Shown: positions 1-8,372 of the stretch, in pieces
How positions within the stretch are numbered: the first letter of the stretch is position 1
How the letters are laid out: each line of letters opens with the position of its first letter
DNA from: an uncultured Nitrospirales bacterium
GTDB lineage: Bacteria > Nitrospirota > Nitrospiria > Nitrospirales > UBA8639
DNA: 64,000 nt
Assembly (NCBI GenBank): GCA_951812745.1
Contig: OX638327.1
Span: forward strand, 1,291,914 to 1,355,913
Reading direction: 5' to 3'
Notes under the pieces: generated by a model
The model's input: only the letters and a program-made list of their open reading frames with translations
Told to the model about the DNA's origin: nothing
Databases searched by the model: none
Translations under genes and position numbers: made by a program

Positions 1-229
1 CTCTGGACAGGCTGGGCCCGGCGAAGCGTTCATGCATCTCGCCAATGCCAGATTGCTCAGTTGGTGGTCTGGCTTGCATGAATGGCTACTCGGACCCAGC
101 GAGCGTACCGATTGATGCCCACAACCACAGTTTCCCCCATCGCCTGAACGGGCTGTTTCTTCTCGTTTTTCCAGACTATAAGTATTTCTTGCCGGTTGAG
201 AGCATTCCAGGCCAGCAGCAAGCTCCGGG

Positions 230-415
230 GTGCCGAGTATACTGGAGAGAAACACGAGTAAGCCGGAAAACCCTGTTGCCATCGTCGGATACAGTTACCG
301 AATGCCGGGCGGTTTCCTCACCGACGATGCCTTCTGGCGTCTGCTCAGCGAACGCGAGACCGTGCAGGAGTCGATAACCGCCCGCTACGGTCAAAGGGTG
401 CATATGCCACGGTAG
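230..415 (+). pseudogene. Polyketide synthase ketosynthase 5' stub
   Basis: A GTG-started reading frame encodes 61 residues. Around residues 13-28 it has NPVAIVGYSYRMPGG, followed by DDAFWRLL, which is the characteristic start of a type I polyketide synthase ketosynthase domain (family pattern PIAIVG..CRFPGG). The frame stops after about 45 residues of the domain, before the active-site Cys and the two His, so it cannot be active. A sulfotransferase C-terminal part begins in another frame within a few bases. The layout suggests a deletion that joined the head of a PKS gene to the tail of a sulfotransferase gene. It could also be a misassembly. The family call rests on the N-terminal motif only. 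Confidence 0.6.
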
Positions 416-456
416 GGGGCACACCGGACGACCCCCGCCGGGCGCAGATCGAGGAA

Positions 457-1233
457 ATGCTCAACGCACCCAAAATCGTCGAGCTTTTCGAGGGTGTTCA
501 CGACTTCAACGTTGACGAACCGGAGGAGGATTTCCCGATCTTGAGGATGGCCTTCGCGTCATGGACCACGACCGCCCGATTCCATATCCCGGAATTCGGT
601 CGTTGGCTGGCTGCCAGCGGTTCGCGGAATGTCTATGCCTTTCACCGTCGCACCGTTCAGCATTTTTCCTGGCGTCGCCGGCAGCGTCAGCCTGAACACC
701 AGGGGCAGTGGGTATTCAAGATGCCCTTTCATCTCATGGAGTTGGAAGCCCTGATCAAGACCTACCCGGATGCCGTGTTCATCCAGACCCACCGCGAACC
801 CTCGCAGTTCATGGGGTCCTGGAACAGCCTGGTGGAGCGGGGACGCTCCCTTTTCAGCGAGCCGTACCCGCCGCACGAACTCGGCGCCGAGCAGTTGGCC
901 TTCATGAGCGGCATGCTCGACAGGGCAGTGGATTTTCGGACAGCCCATCCCGAACTGGAGCACCGCTGGGTGGACGTGAACTACTTCGAGCTGGTCGAGG
1001 ATCCGTTTGGAGTCGTTCGCCGCATTTATCAGCACTTCGGCTGGACGCTCGAGCAGGAGGCTCTCGACGCCATGGAAGAGTGGCAATTCCAGCAGGCAGA
1101 GAAACGACGCACCGAGAAGCGGCATCGCTACGCCCTGGAGGAATACGGTCTCACGCCGGAGGCGGTCAATGCCGCATTCAAACGGTATCGGGACTTTCTC
1201 ACCACACGCGGCATTCGGACATCCCGTTCGTGA
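457..1233 (+). pseudogene. Sulfotransferase, N-terminally truncated
   Basis: The 258 residues match the central and C-terminal part of PAPS-dependent sulfotransferases of the Sulfotransfer_3 type. The stretch KMPFHLMELEALIKTYPDA followed by QTHREPSQFMGSW corresponds to the 3'-phosphate binding region (HR....S). The 5'-phosphosulfate loop normally found near the N terminus (PRSGTT/GRCGST type) is missing. The same frame stays open upstream to about 391 without an ATG, and reads AYATVGGTPDDPRRAQIEEM, which looks like natural sulfotransferase sequence. It is therefore a 5'-truncated remnant fused to a PKS stub rather than a gene with a genuine start at 457. It could still be expressed as a fragment but should lack PAPS binding. 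Confidence 0.6.
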
Positions 1234-1541
1234 TTCGGATCGACCCGAACTCGTCGAGGTCATCCGTCTAAGTGTTTATTAATCCGTTAACAGAATCAGG
1301 AAGTGCCTACACCAGAATGGTCATTCCGAGCTTGTCCTGAGCAAAGCGAAGGACCTCGCGAGGCATCGTTCGTTCAACCACTACACGCTTGGGGAAACAG
1401 ATCCTTCTCTAGGCCCTTCGCGTTGTCGCGCCGCTTTCAGATCCTGGTTCTTTTCCTCGAACGTCCTGCTGCCTGCTGATTGCATCGGCCTCCAATCTTT
1501 GGCATAGTTACGTATCGATTTCAGGCAAGCAGGAAAGCAGA
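1234..1541. repeat. Intergenic stretch with MITE relic and dispersed repeat
   Basis: No gene is seen. Positions 1272-1297 (TGTTTATTAATCCGTTAACA then GAAT) are a degraded version of the MITE terminus TGTTCAGTCATTCGTTGACAGAAT found intact at 57256. Positions 1318-1352 carry a CATTCCGAGCTTGTCCTGAG-type motif that resembles widespread bacterial intergenic repeats. The region separates the truncated sulfotransferase from the mpaB-like gene and presumably contains that gene's promoter, which I could not pick out with confidence. Confidence 0.4.
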
Positions 1542-2720
1542 ATGCAGGACATCAAGATCCCTACAGCGTATAAGGCCGGATACGAGAAAGCGGCTGCCCT
1601 CAATCCGGATCTTGCCGCGAAGTATATGGAGTACACGGTCGTCGACGATCCGGTGGCCGATGCCGTGATCGAGGCGTTGGCGCCGTTCCAGCATCGAGAA
1701 GTCGAGCGATTCATCAATGCCGGTATGGAGCGGGACGCGAAGACTCTCGCGGAAGCGCCGCGTCTGTTGCGCGACCTCTTCGAAGCACTCGAACCCCCGC
1801 CGGCGTGGTTCGATCGGGACGCGGTGCTTCCCGGCCGCCAAGCTTTCCACGACTATTCGGATCTGTTCATCCCAGCGTTCTTCGTGGCCACTGTGCAAAA
1901 CGCCACCACGTTGATCAGCAAGGCGTTCTACGCCACGGGCCGGGTCGTGAGCGGGTTCGCCCCCCGGCGAATCAAGCAGAATACCCGGCACTTTATCGAG
2001 ATCATGCTCCCGGGTGCCCTCCAGCGTTACGGAGACGGATGGAAGTTGTCCGTACGCATCCGGCTGGTGCACGCGCAGGTCAGGCGGTTGATTCGCGCCT
2101 CGGGCAATTGGGACGAGTCGGTCTACGGCGTGCCGCTCAGCCAGGCGCACATGGCGCTGGCATCGGCCAATTTCTCGGCCACGATGTTGCGACATGCAAC
2201 GAGCCTCGGAGCGGTCATGAACGCCCGGGTTCGTAACGACTTCATGCAGATCTGGCGCTATGCCTCATGGCTGATCGGTTCGCCTGAAGAGCTGCTGTTC
2301 GAAGGCGACGAGAACAAGACCAATGAGCTGTCCCGCATCGCGCATATCTGCGAGCCGCCGCCTGGTGAGGAATCCCGCGTCATCGCGAATGCGCTGGTCC
2401 AGGCCTTGCCCGTCATCGCCGGCAAGCAGGACCCCGAAGACGCGCGGAAGATGGTGGAACACTCCTACCGGGTCTCCCGCGCACTCATCGGCCACGAACT
2501 CGCCGATCAACTGGGTTTTCCCCGGCAACCGACCCGCGGGCTGCTGCCGTGGATGCGGTGGCAACGACGGGCCCATGCGTTCTCACATCGGATCTCTCCC
2601 CGCATTGCCAACAAATGGCGAGGGGAAAAATTCGTCTTTCTGCTCGACGCGTCGAAGCTCGATGACCTCAGCTACCGGTTCCCCGATCGTTTGAAGGCGG
2701 ACCAATCGACTCCATGGTAA
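1542..2720 (+). CDS. MpaB-family oxygenase (rubber-oxygenase/DUF2236-like)
   Basis: The 392-residue protein resembles the ER-bound oxygenase MpaB / latex-clearing-protein superfamily (DUF2236), haem-dependent helical enzymes that oxidise or cleave isoprenoid and other lipophilic chains. Visible signs are the helical run DLFIPAFFVATVQNATTLI near 107-125, RIRLVHAQVRRLI near 172-184 with a His (about 177) in the place expected for a haem ligand, and the following WDESVYGVPLSQAHM. There is no signal peptide. Its stop overlaps the start of the downstream sulfotransferase by 7 nt, implying translational coupling, so the two probably act on one substrate. A decayed second copy lies near 6866. The substrate is unknown; the superfamily call is good, the reaction is inference. 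Confidence 0.75.
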   Translation: MQDIKIPTAYKAGYEKAAALNPDLAAKYMEYTVVDDPVADAVIEALAPFQHREVERFINAGMERDAKTLAEAPRLLRDLFEALEPPPAWFDRDAVLPGRQAFHDYSDLFIPAFFVATVQNATTLISKAFYATGRVVSGFAPRRIKQNTRHFIEIMLPGALQRYGDGWKLSVRIRLVHAQVRRLIRASGNWDESVYGVPLSQAHMALASANFSATMLRHATSLGAVMNARVRNDFMQIWRYASWLIGSPEELLFEGDENKTNELSRIAHICEPPPGEESRVIANALVQALPVIAGKQDPEDARKMVEHSYRVSRALIGHELADQLGFPRQPTRGLLPWMRWQRRAHAFSHRISPRIANKWRGEKFVFLLDASKLDDLSYRFPDRLKADQSTPW

Positions 2721-3763
2721 CCGCCTCCCGGGCCATCACTATTCCACCGGTTTTTGTTCTGAGCACCGGACGGTGCGGCTCCACGATGGTGTCGAATCTT
2801 CTGAACCGGCACCCGCGTGTGCTCAGCCTCTCCGAGTTCATCGGCTACGTCGGGGTACGATCGCTCAGCCCTCGCCGGACCGACGGAGAGTGGATGTGGG
2901 ATCGCTACAGCGTGCAAAAGCCTCGAACCCGTCTCATGTTGCAGGGACGGTACGAGGAGCTGCTCTATCCGCTTGACGACCTCGACTCCCGGTTCTCCCA
3001 GGACGACGTACCGCCCATCCTGTGCACCACGCTCCCGCACCTCACCGAACGCTACGAGGAACTGTTCGACGAGTTGGGTCCCGTAGTGCGGGGGCAGCCC
3101 AGACAATCCCCTACCGAGCATATGCGATTTCTTTTCGAGTGGTTGTGCCAACGGTTCGGCTGCTCCACCTGGGTCGAACGTACGGGAGGGTCTCTCCTGT
3201 TTGCGTCCAGGTTGTTGCTCGAATTTCCCGATGCGCGGGTGATCCACGTGTACCGTGACGGGAGAGAAACCGCCATCTCCATGAGCCGTCACCACATCTT
3301 TCGCTTGGTCGCTGTCCACATGCTGGCCATGCGCTCTTACGGATTCGATGCTATAAAGTACTTGGCCCGGGGCAGACACTGGGAGCGGCTCAGCTTTCGG
3401 CTGGAGCCGTTGACGAGGTGGTTGCTCAATCCGGAACGGTTACCCTACGACAAGCTCACGCTTCCGTATTTCGGGGCGTTGTGGAGCGCTATGATCGAGA
3501 GGGGGGAGCACATGCTCGGTCGGTTGCCGTCCGACCGCATTCTGAACGTCAGGTTCGAGGACGTGCAGGCGGATCCGGACCGCGAGAACCGGCGGCTGAT
3601 CCGGTTTATCGACCCGGCTCTGGAAGACGAGACATGGTTGCGGGAGGTGCGCTCGATCCCGCGACAAACGCCGTCGAAATTCGCGCAACTGGTCCCTGAC
3701 GAGCAGGCCGCGCTCACCGAAGCATGTCGCCCGGGACTCGAGCGCCTTGGCTATCCGCTGTAG
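2714..3763 (+). CDS. PAPS-dependent sulfotransferase family protein
   Basis: This 349-residue protein starts with PPVFVLSTGRCGSTMVSNLL (residues 11-30), the 5'-phosphosulfate-binding loop of sulfotransferases. The 3'-phosphate region is VIHVYRDGRETAISMSRH. Length and order suit a complete single-domain enzyme. It overlaps the MpaB-like gene by 7 nt and shares clear paralogy with the sulfotransferase at 5443: both contain CTTLPHLT, the GRCGST loop and YRDGR/FRDGR-type motifs at equal spacing. It may transfer sulfate to a hydroxyl created by the neighbouring oxygenase or P450. The PAPS donor could come from cysD and cysNC at 12144-14956. The acceptor is unknown. Confidence 0.8.
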   Translation: MVTASRAITIPPVFVLSTGRCGSTMVSNLLNRHPRVLSLSEFIGYVGVRSLSPRRTDGEWMWDRYSVQKPRTRLMLQGRYEELLYPLDDLDSRFSQDDVPPILCTTLPHLTERYEELFDELGPVVRGQPRQSPTEHMRFLFEWLCQRFGCSTWVERTGGSLLFASRLLLEFPDARVIHVYRDGRETAISMSRHHIFRLVAVHMLAMRSYGFDAIKYLARGRHWERLSFRLEPLTRWLLNPERLPYDKLTLPYFGALWSAMIERGEHMLGRLPSDRILNVRFEDVQADPDRENRRLIRFIDPALEDETWLREVRSIPRQTPSKFAQLVPDEQAALTEACRPGLERLGYPL

Positions 3764-3889
3764 GGGCGCCCCCGTGTGTTTGCCGAGGCAAGTCGGGCAT
3801 GTACGCCGCAATCGTCGCACATGATGCCCGGGCACGTTCCGGACAAGACGAAAAGAAGATCGTGCTATCGCAGCTTTCTCCCTTCATAG

Positions 3890-3936
3890 TATAATTTCCC
3901 TTCATATCACGTCTCCTTAATATTGTAATAAGGAGG
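3890..3936 (+). promoter_or_regulatory. P450 leader: -10-like box and hairpin masking the Shine-Dalgarno
   Basis: A TATAAT box lies at 3890-3895, without an obvious -35 partner. Downstream, CTCCTTA at 3913-3919 is perfectly complementary to TAAGGAG at 3929-3935, leaving a 9-nt AT-rich loop. The right arm contains the ribosome binding site AGGAGG (3931-3936) placed 9 nt before the P450 ATG at 3946. A short, AU-rich hairpin covering the Shine-Dalgarno could lower or condition translation, as in simple RNA thermometers. The pairing is seen; the regulatory role is inference. Confidence 0.45.
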
Positions 3937-3945
3937 ATATTGAAA

Positions 3946-5325
3946 ATGACTGAGAGTTCCAATGGAAACGAGAAACTTCCCCCTGGGCCCAAAGGCCGCC
4001 GGTTTTCCAATCTGTGGAAGCGGTTCCGCGACACGGCCGGCCTCTTCGAAGAGTTGCAGAGGGAATATGGAGACCTCGTCTTCTACGAGCTCCCGTCCCG
4101 GAAGTGTTGCGCCATCTATGATGCTGACCTCATTCGGGAAGTCCTCGTTGTCCAGCAGTCTTCTTTTGTGAAAACTGACGTTGGCAAGAGCGTGATGAGG
4201 TGTCCAACTCTCCTGACAGCCGACGGCAACGAACACCGGCGGCGGCGAAAGCTCGTCCAGCCGTGCTTCGGCAAGAAGAACGTCGAGGCGTTCGCCGGAA
4301 TCGTGATCAAGAAAACATCCGCACTACAGAACGGCTGGCGTAACGGACAGACCATTGACATGAAGAAGGAGTTGCACCGCTTGGCGCTAAACATCGCAAC
4401 CGAGGCCTTCTTCGGAGAGGAGATGCAAGTTGCCCCTGGGCTGGTCGAGAAAATGTTGGATGCATTGAACTGGAAGATGAAGAGTTCCTTTTTGCCATTC
4501 GGCAAGCTGATCTCTCATCTACCCTTGCCACCAAACGTGCGGGCCCGACGTGCCATTGCTGCAATGGACGAAGTCATTTCCCATGTCATCCGGAAGGCTC
4601 ATAACGAGACCAAGGAAGGGACAAACGTGATTTCCCTTCTCGTCCACGCCAAGGACGAGGAAGGTATTGAGGCATCGTTTACCGACGAGGAAGTTCGGGA
4701 GGATGCCTATATCCTCTTGGCCGCCGGTCACGAGACCTGTACCAACGCACTGGCTTGGTGCCTTTCCCAGATTCTCCGGAATCCGGCAGTACGCAACCGG
4801 CTGGAGCAGGAGGTGGACGATGTCGTCGGGGGTCGCCTGCTGACCGTTGAGGACTACCGAGAATTTCCTTATGCCCGCGCGGTCTTCAACGAGACGCTCC
4901 GTCTCATGCCGCCCATCCACTACGTCGGCCGGACCGCGACGAAGGACTGCGTGATCGGCGACTACCTTATTCCCAAGGGAACGGTGGTGCAGCCGGTCCT
5001 TCGCCTGCTCCACATGAATGAAACCCACTTTCCGCAGGCTCGCGAATTCAAACCTGAGCGCTGGCTGGAGGAACCGCCGGCCGATCGTCCGAAGCACGCC
5101 TACCTTCCCTTTGGTTCCGGCTCTCGTATCTGCATCGGGTGGGAGTTCGCCATCATTCAGGGCATATTGATCCTGGCGAGTCTGGCTCAGCGCTGGCGGC
5201 TCGAGGCCGTATCACGACAGCATGCCCCCGAGGTGAATTCGATGGCGCTCTACGTCTACAGGAGCAATTTTCCGGTCACCTTGGGTGAGCGCCAGGGTGG
5301 GCGTGTTTCTCCGGTCGTGCAATGA
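3946..5325 (+). CDS. Cytochrome P450 monooxygenase
   Basis: A complete P450 of about 459 residues. It shows the proline-rich start KLPPGPKG, the oxygen-activating I-helix AAGHETCTNA (about 259-268), the K-helix ETLR (316-319), PERW, and the haem loop FGSGSRICIGWEFA with the ligand Cys at about 396. There is no N-terminal membrane anchor, so it should be soluble. The ATG at 3946 is chosen over an in-frame TTG at 3940 because AGGAGG sits 9 nt upstream of the ATG. No ferredoxin or reductase gene is adjacent, so redox partners come from elsewhere. It lies between two sulfotransferases and after an MpaB-like oxygenase. This fits a tailoring role on a lipid, terpenoid or polyketide; the substrate cannot be read from sequence. 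Confidence 0.92.
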   Translation: MTESSNGNEKLPPGPKGRRFSNLWKRFRDTAGLFEELQREYGDLVFYELPSRKCCAIYDADLIREVLVVQQSSFVKTDVGKSVMRCPTLLTADGNEHRRRRKLVQPCFGKKNVEAFAGIVIKKTSALQNGWRNGQTIDMKKELHRLALNIATEAFFGEEMQVAPGLVEKMLDALNWKMKSSFLPFGKLISHLPLPPNVRARRAIAAMDEVISHVIRKAHNETKEGTNVISLLVHAKDEEGIEASFTDEEVREDAYILLAAGHETCTNALAWCLSQILRNPAVRNRLEQEVDDVVGGRLLTVEDYREFPYARAVFNETLRLMPPIHYVGRTATKDCVIGDYLIPKGTVVQPVLRLLHMNETHFPQAREFKPERWLEEPPADRPKHAYLPFGSGSRICIGWEFAIIQGILILASLAQRWRLEAVSRQHAPEVNSMALYVYRSNFPVTLGERQGGRVSPVVQ

Positions 5326-5442
5326 CCCGGCCCGTCCCTTTCAAGAGACTGACCATGGGAACCTCCTGGCCGCATGCTTCATCAACGCAATTTCTGAACC
5401 GGAAATGCAGGCATTCAGCAATGCTTGTACGGGAGCGAGGCA

Positions 5443-6504
5443 ATGCAACACGGTAGCGGAAGAATGGCGCCCCCGGTCTTCATCGTCAGCACCGGCCGGT
5501 GCGGATCCACCATGCTGTCGGATATGGTGCGGCTGCACCCGAATATGCTGAGCGTCTCTGAATTCTTCGCGAATTTGGGTGCTGGGGCCATTCGGGGCAA
5601 AAGACTGAACGGGGAAACGGTGTTTCGGCGTATGAACGTACCCCGTCCTGCAGCACGGGCATTGCTCAAGAACGGCTTGCAGCCTGAGGAATTCCTCTAT
5701 CCGTTGGGTCCGAACGCGCGCTACGCGCCGGAGGACGTTCCACCGATCATGTGTACCACGCTGCCGCATTTGACGGACGAGCACGAGCAACTCTGGGACG
5801 AACTGGCACCGGTGATACGGGCACGCGGGCGGGACACTGCGAGTGTTCACTACCGCTTCGTCTTCGAATGGCTCGCTGAGTACTTCGGGAAAAAGGTTTG
5901 GCTTGAACGGTCCGGGGCGTCTCTTCTCCTGACGCCGGCGCTGGCGCGGCACTTCCCCGACGCGCGGTTCGTGCATATTTTCCGTGACGGCCGGGACACG
6001 GCGATGTCGATGCAAGGCCATAACCCTTTCCGGGCCCTGGCGATCAGCGCGACCACACTGAGGAAGATCGGGCTCGACCCGTTCCATCCTGCCAACTGGG
6101 CCGGAACCAGCGTGTGGATGCCCTATTTTGCAAAGTTCCGTTTCCGGTTCTTTTCGGCGGAACAGTTTCGGAAGACCAGGATCGAACTGCCGGTGTTCGG
6201 CTGGCTGTGGAGCAACATGATCGAGCGTGGCGTCCGGTACCTGAACGAGCTACCGCAGAACCGGGTTCTGTCGTTGCGCTTCGAATCGGTGCTGGCGACT
6301 CCAAAGGAGGAGATGACCCGGTTCATCGACTTCGTCGGACCCGAGTTCGCCGACTCCGAGTGGCTGGAAAAAGTCAGTGCGCTACCGCGTCCCAAACCGC
6401 CGAGTTGGTCCCGTCTCGCCCCGGATGAGCACGCGCAACTCGCCGAGGCATGCGCGCCGGGACAGAAGATCCTGGGTTACGACAACCGGGTGCCGTCGTC
6501 GTAA
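5443..6504 (+). CDS. PAPS-dependent sulfotransferase family protein (paralogue)
   Basis: A second sulfotransferase of about 353 residues with VFIVSTGRCGSTMLSDMV near the N terminus as the phosphosulfate loop and FVHIFRDGRDTAMSMQGH as the 3'-phosphate region. It shares CTTLPHLT, LWSNMIERG-type and SLRFESV segments with the protein at 2714, so the two arose by duplication and diverged. The start at 5443 is preferred over the in-frame TTG at 5425 because a GGGAGCGAGG purine stretch lies directly before it. It is separated from the P450 by 117 nt and followed by relics of cysD and of an MpaB-like gene, so this half of the cluster looks like a decaying duplicate of the first half. Confidence 0.8.
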   Translation: MQHGSGRMAPPVFIVSTGRCGSTMLSDMVRLHPNMLSVSEFFANLGAGAIRGKRLNGETVFRRMNVPRPAARALLKNGLQPEEFLYPLGPNARYAPEDVPPIMCTTLPHLTDEHEQLWDELAPVIRARGRDTASVHYRFVFEWLAEYFGKKVWLERSGASLLLTPALARHFPDARFVHIFRDGRDTAMSMQGHNPFRALAISATTLRKIGLDPFHPANWAGTSVWMPYFAKFRFRFFSAEQFRKTRIELPVFGWLWSNMIERGVRYLNELPQNRVLSLRFESVLATPKEEMTRFIDFVGPEFADSEWLEKVSALPRPKPPSWSRLAPDEHAQLAEACAPGQKILGYDNRVPSS

Positions 6505-6555
6505 CGGCATGGTCTCATTGGATCTCTACAAAAAAATCGGTTCTGAAATTCTCTC

Positions 6556-6652
6556 CTCCGGACATCCAAAATCGGAATAGCCAAAGTAGCGACCCTTGGT
6601 GAAGCAGAGCGACCTCAGCCATCTCGACGAGCTTGAGACGGAATCCATGCCA
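6556..6652 (+). pseudogene. Relic of a second cysD 5' end
   Basis: The stretch aligns closely with the upstream region and first 16 codons of intact cysD (12105-12201). Both contain TCTCGACGAGCTTGAG, preceded by CTCAG and followed by CGGAATCCAT, and both have a GGAAT/GGAAA-GCCA-ATAGCG-type leader at the same distance. Translated from a GTG at 6599 it begins [15 protein letters not shown], compared with [15 protein letters not shown] in CysD. Homology ends after about 16 codons and the frame then runs into unrelated sequence. This is a decayed duplicate fragment lying directly after a sulfotransferase gene. Confidence 0.7.
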
Positions 6653-6865
6653 AGGCCGAGTACATCACTGACGGATGCCGCGTGGCCCGAGACCTGGATT
6701 GAGTTCCGGCTTCCTATTTCGTTACCGCTAATCTCACCGCGCTTCCCCAAGATGCACACGCACGTGTAACGCTTCTACCGCATCCTCTAAAAAACCATTC
6801 GTGGACTATGCTGAAGATTTGCTCTATACTGCCCGTCTACGAGTCGTCTTCTGGGCAGCAGCACC

Positions 6866-7110
6866 ATGATACCTACCATCTATCGGGCCGGGTGCGACAG
6901 GTTACGTGTTTTGAACACCGAGTTCGCCGAGGACTATCTCAAGCACACGGTCCTGGCCAAAGCCGTTTGCCCGCCTTCCTTGACAACTCAGACCTCTTCA
7001 TGTCCACTTTTTTTCGTCGTCATCCGGCAAAACGCCGCTCCCCTGCTCAGCAAGGCGTTCCACGCGACGGGCCGGGTGGCGGCCGAGGTCACCGCTGGGT
7101 CGCAGGAATC
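6866..7110 (+). pseudogene. Decayed MpaB-family oxygenase copy
   Basis: One frame starts IPTIYRAGCDRL, then LNTEFAEDYLKHTV, then APLLSKAFHATGRV. These correspond to IPTAYKAGYEKA, LNPDLAAKYMEYTV and TTLISKAFYATGRV of the intact MpaB-like protein at 1542. A second frame supplies AFLDNSDLFMSTFF where the intact copy has AFHDYSDLFIPAFF. About 55 codons between the first and middle blocks are missing, frame changes separate the blocks, and the entire C-terminal part including the putative haem-ligand region is absent. The gene is therefore dead. It shows that the oxygenase was once duplicated like the sulfotransferase. Confidence 0.75.
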
Positions 7111-7188
7111 CGGCGCATCTGTGTCGGAATCCCCCTCTGTTCACCCGGCAACACATTTAAAAAACCACACACGTAATCGGAAACTGAC

Positions 7189-8304
7189 ATGGAACGTCAA
7201 CTAAAAGACTCTGAACGATCTCGCTGGTTCGGCTTCGCCCAGTTGGTCTTGCTACTCGGTGTGATTGCATTCGCACTGTACTTCGCGCGGGCTCCAAGTC
7301 GCGTCGTTCTTGATGTTGCGTCCGGTCCGACGAACCAAGCGGGTACACCCGCCGTCAAAGTGTTTCACCCGGTGCCCACCGAGCAGGCACTGACCGTAAA
7401 ATTGACCGGCACGGTGGGAGTGCACGACAAGGTGGCGGTACGGTCCGAAGTCACGGGCCGCGTGACGTGGGTTTCGCCGAAGTTCAGGAACGGCGGGTCG
7501 CTCGACGCGAACGAAACGTTCGTCAAGGTCGATCCAGCCGGATTCGAGCTTCAGGTCAAAGCGGCGAAAATGGCGGTTAAGAAAGCCGAGGCCCGGCTAC
7601 GGATCGAAAAGGGCCGGGCGAAAGGCAAAGCGTTTATCGCCAAGGCGGAAGCCGAACTGGGGCACGCACGGGCCGCACTGGAGCTGGCGGAACTCGAACT
7701 CAAGCGAACGGACATCTCCTTCCCGTACGCCACCCGGGTGGTGAAAGCGGATACGTCGGTAGGGGAATTGGTGGGTCCGGCCGACACCGTTATTGGTCCG
7801 GCTTCGACATTGGGCATCGTGTATCGGCCCGAGGCGCTCCAGGTGGACGCGCCGGTGGAACCCAAAGACCTGGCATACCTGAACCCGACGATCGGTCGTT
7901 CCGCACACATTCAGACACGGTCGGGGACCTACGAAGCAGAAGTCGTGCGAGTCTCGTCGATCGTGACACCCCAAACGCGCTTGGCGTCCCTGTTTTTCAA
8001 ATTCTCGAAAGACCACCCGCTGGACTCGCTGCCCCTGCCGAATACCTTTGTGGAAGTCGTGATTGCCGGGCCCTCGCATGACAACGTCTATGTCCTGCCG
8101 GAATCCGTCTTACAGGAACGCGGAAGTGTCTGGGTCGTGCACAACGGCGTCTTGACGGCCCAGAGGCCGCGGGCGATCGGACGCACGGATGCCGGCCTGG
8201 TGGTCGAGGCATTCGATGCAGGTGACGGCATCGTCGTCGGCACGCTCCCGGGTGCCAGAGAAGGACTGCCGGTCGCGGTGATGGAAGCCGCATCGTCGGG
8301 ATGA
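7189..8304 (+). CDS. RND efflux periplasmic adaptor (membrane fusion protein)
   Basis: A 371-residue HlyD/MexA-type adaptor. It has one N-terminal membrane segment (about residues 15-33), a lipoyl-like half (VRSEVTGRVTWVSPKF), an alpha-helical hairpin rich in Ala, Lys and Glu (about 120-175), and a second barrel-type part ending in VLPESVLQERGSVWVVHNG. It precedes the RND pump gene by about 70 nt and should link that pump to an outer membrane channel. No TolC-like gene is present in the window. It starts just after the mpaB relic, so export of the sulfated product of the upstream cluster is conceivable but unproven. Confidence 0.87.
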   Translation: MERQLKDSERSRWFGFAQLVLLLGVIAFALYFARAPSRVVLDVASGPTNQAGTPAVKVFHPVPTEQALTVKLTGTVGVHDKVAVRSEVTGRVTWVSPKFRNGGSLDANETFVKVDPAGFELQVKAAKMAVKKAEARLRIEKGRAKGKAFIAKAEAELGHARAALELAELELKRTDISFPYATRVVKADTSVGELVGPADTVIGPASTLGIVYRPEALQVDAPVEPKDLAYLNPTIGRSAHIQTRSGTYEAEVVRVSSIVTPQTRLASLFFKFSKDHPLDSLPLPNTFVEVVIAGPSHDNVYVLPESVLQERGSVWVVHNGVLTAQRPRAIGRTDAGLVVEAFDAGDGIVVGTLPGAREGLPVAVMEAASSG

Positions 8305-8372
8305 CGCCATTGCCCTGCAGGGACGCGCGCCAAATCGTGTAACGCCCCATTGCTCAAAAACGTGGAGTGACT

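Noticed and set aside
6599-6769. 57-codon ORF starting with the cysD relic
   Set aside because: Only the first 16 codons resemble CysD; the rest looks like random translation and has no recognisable domain.
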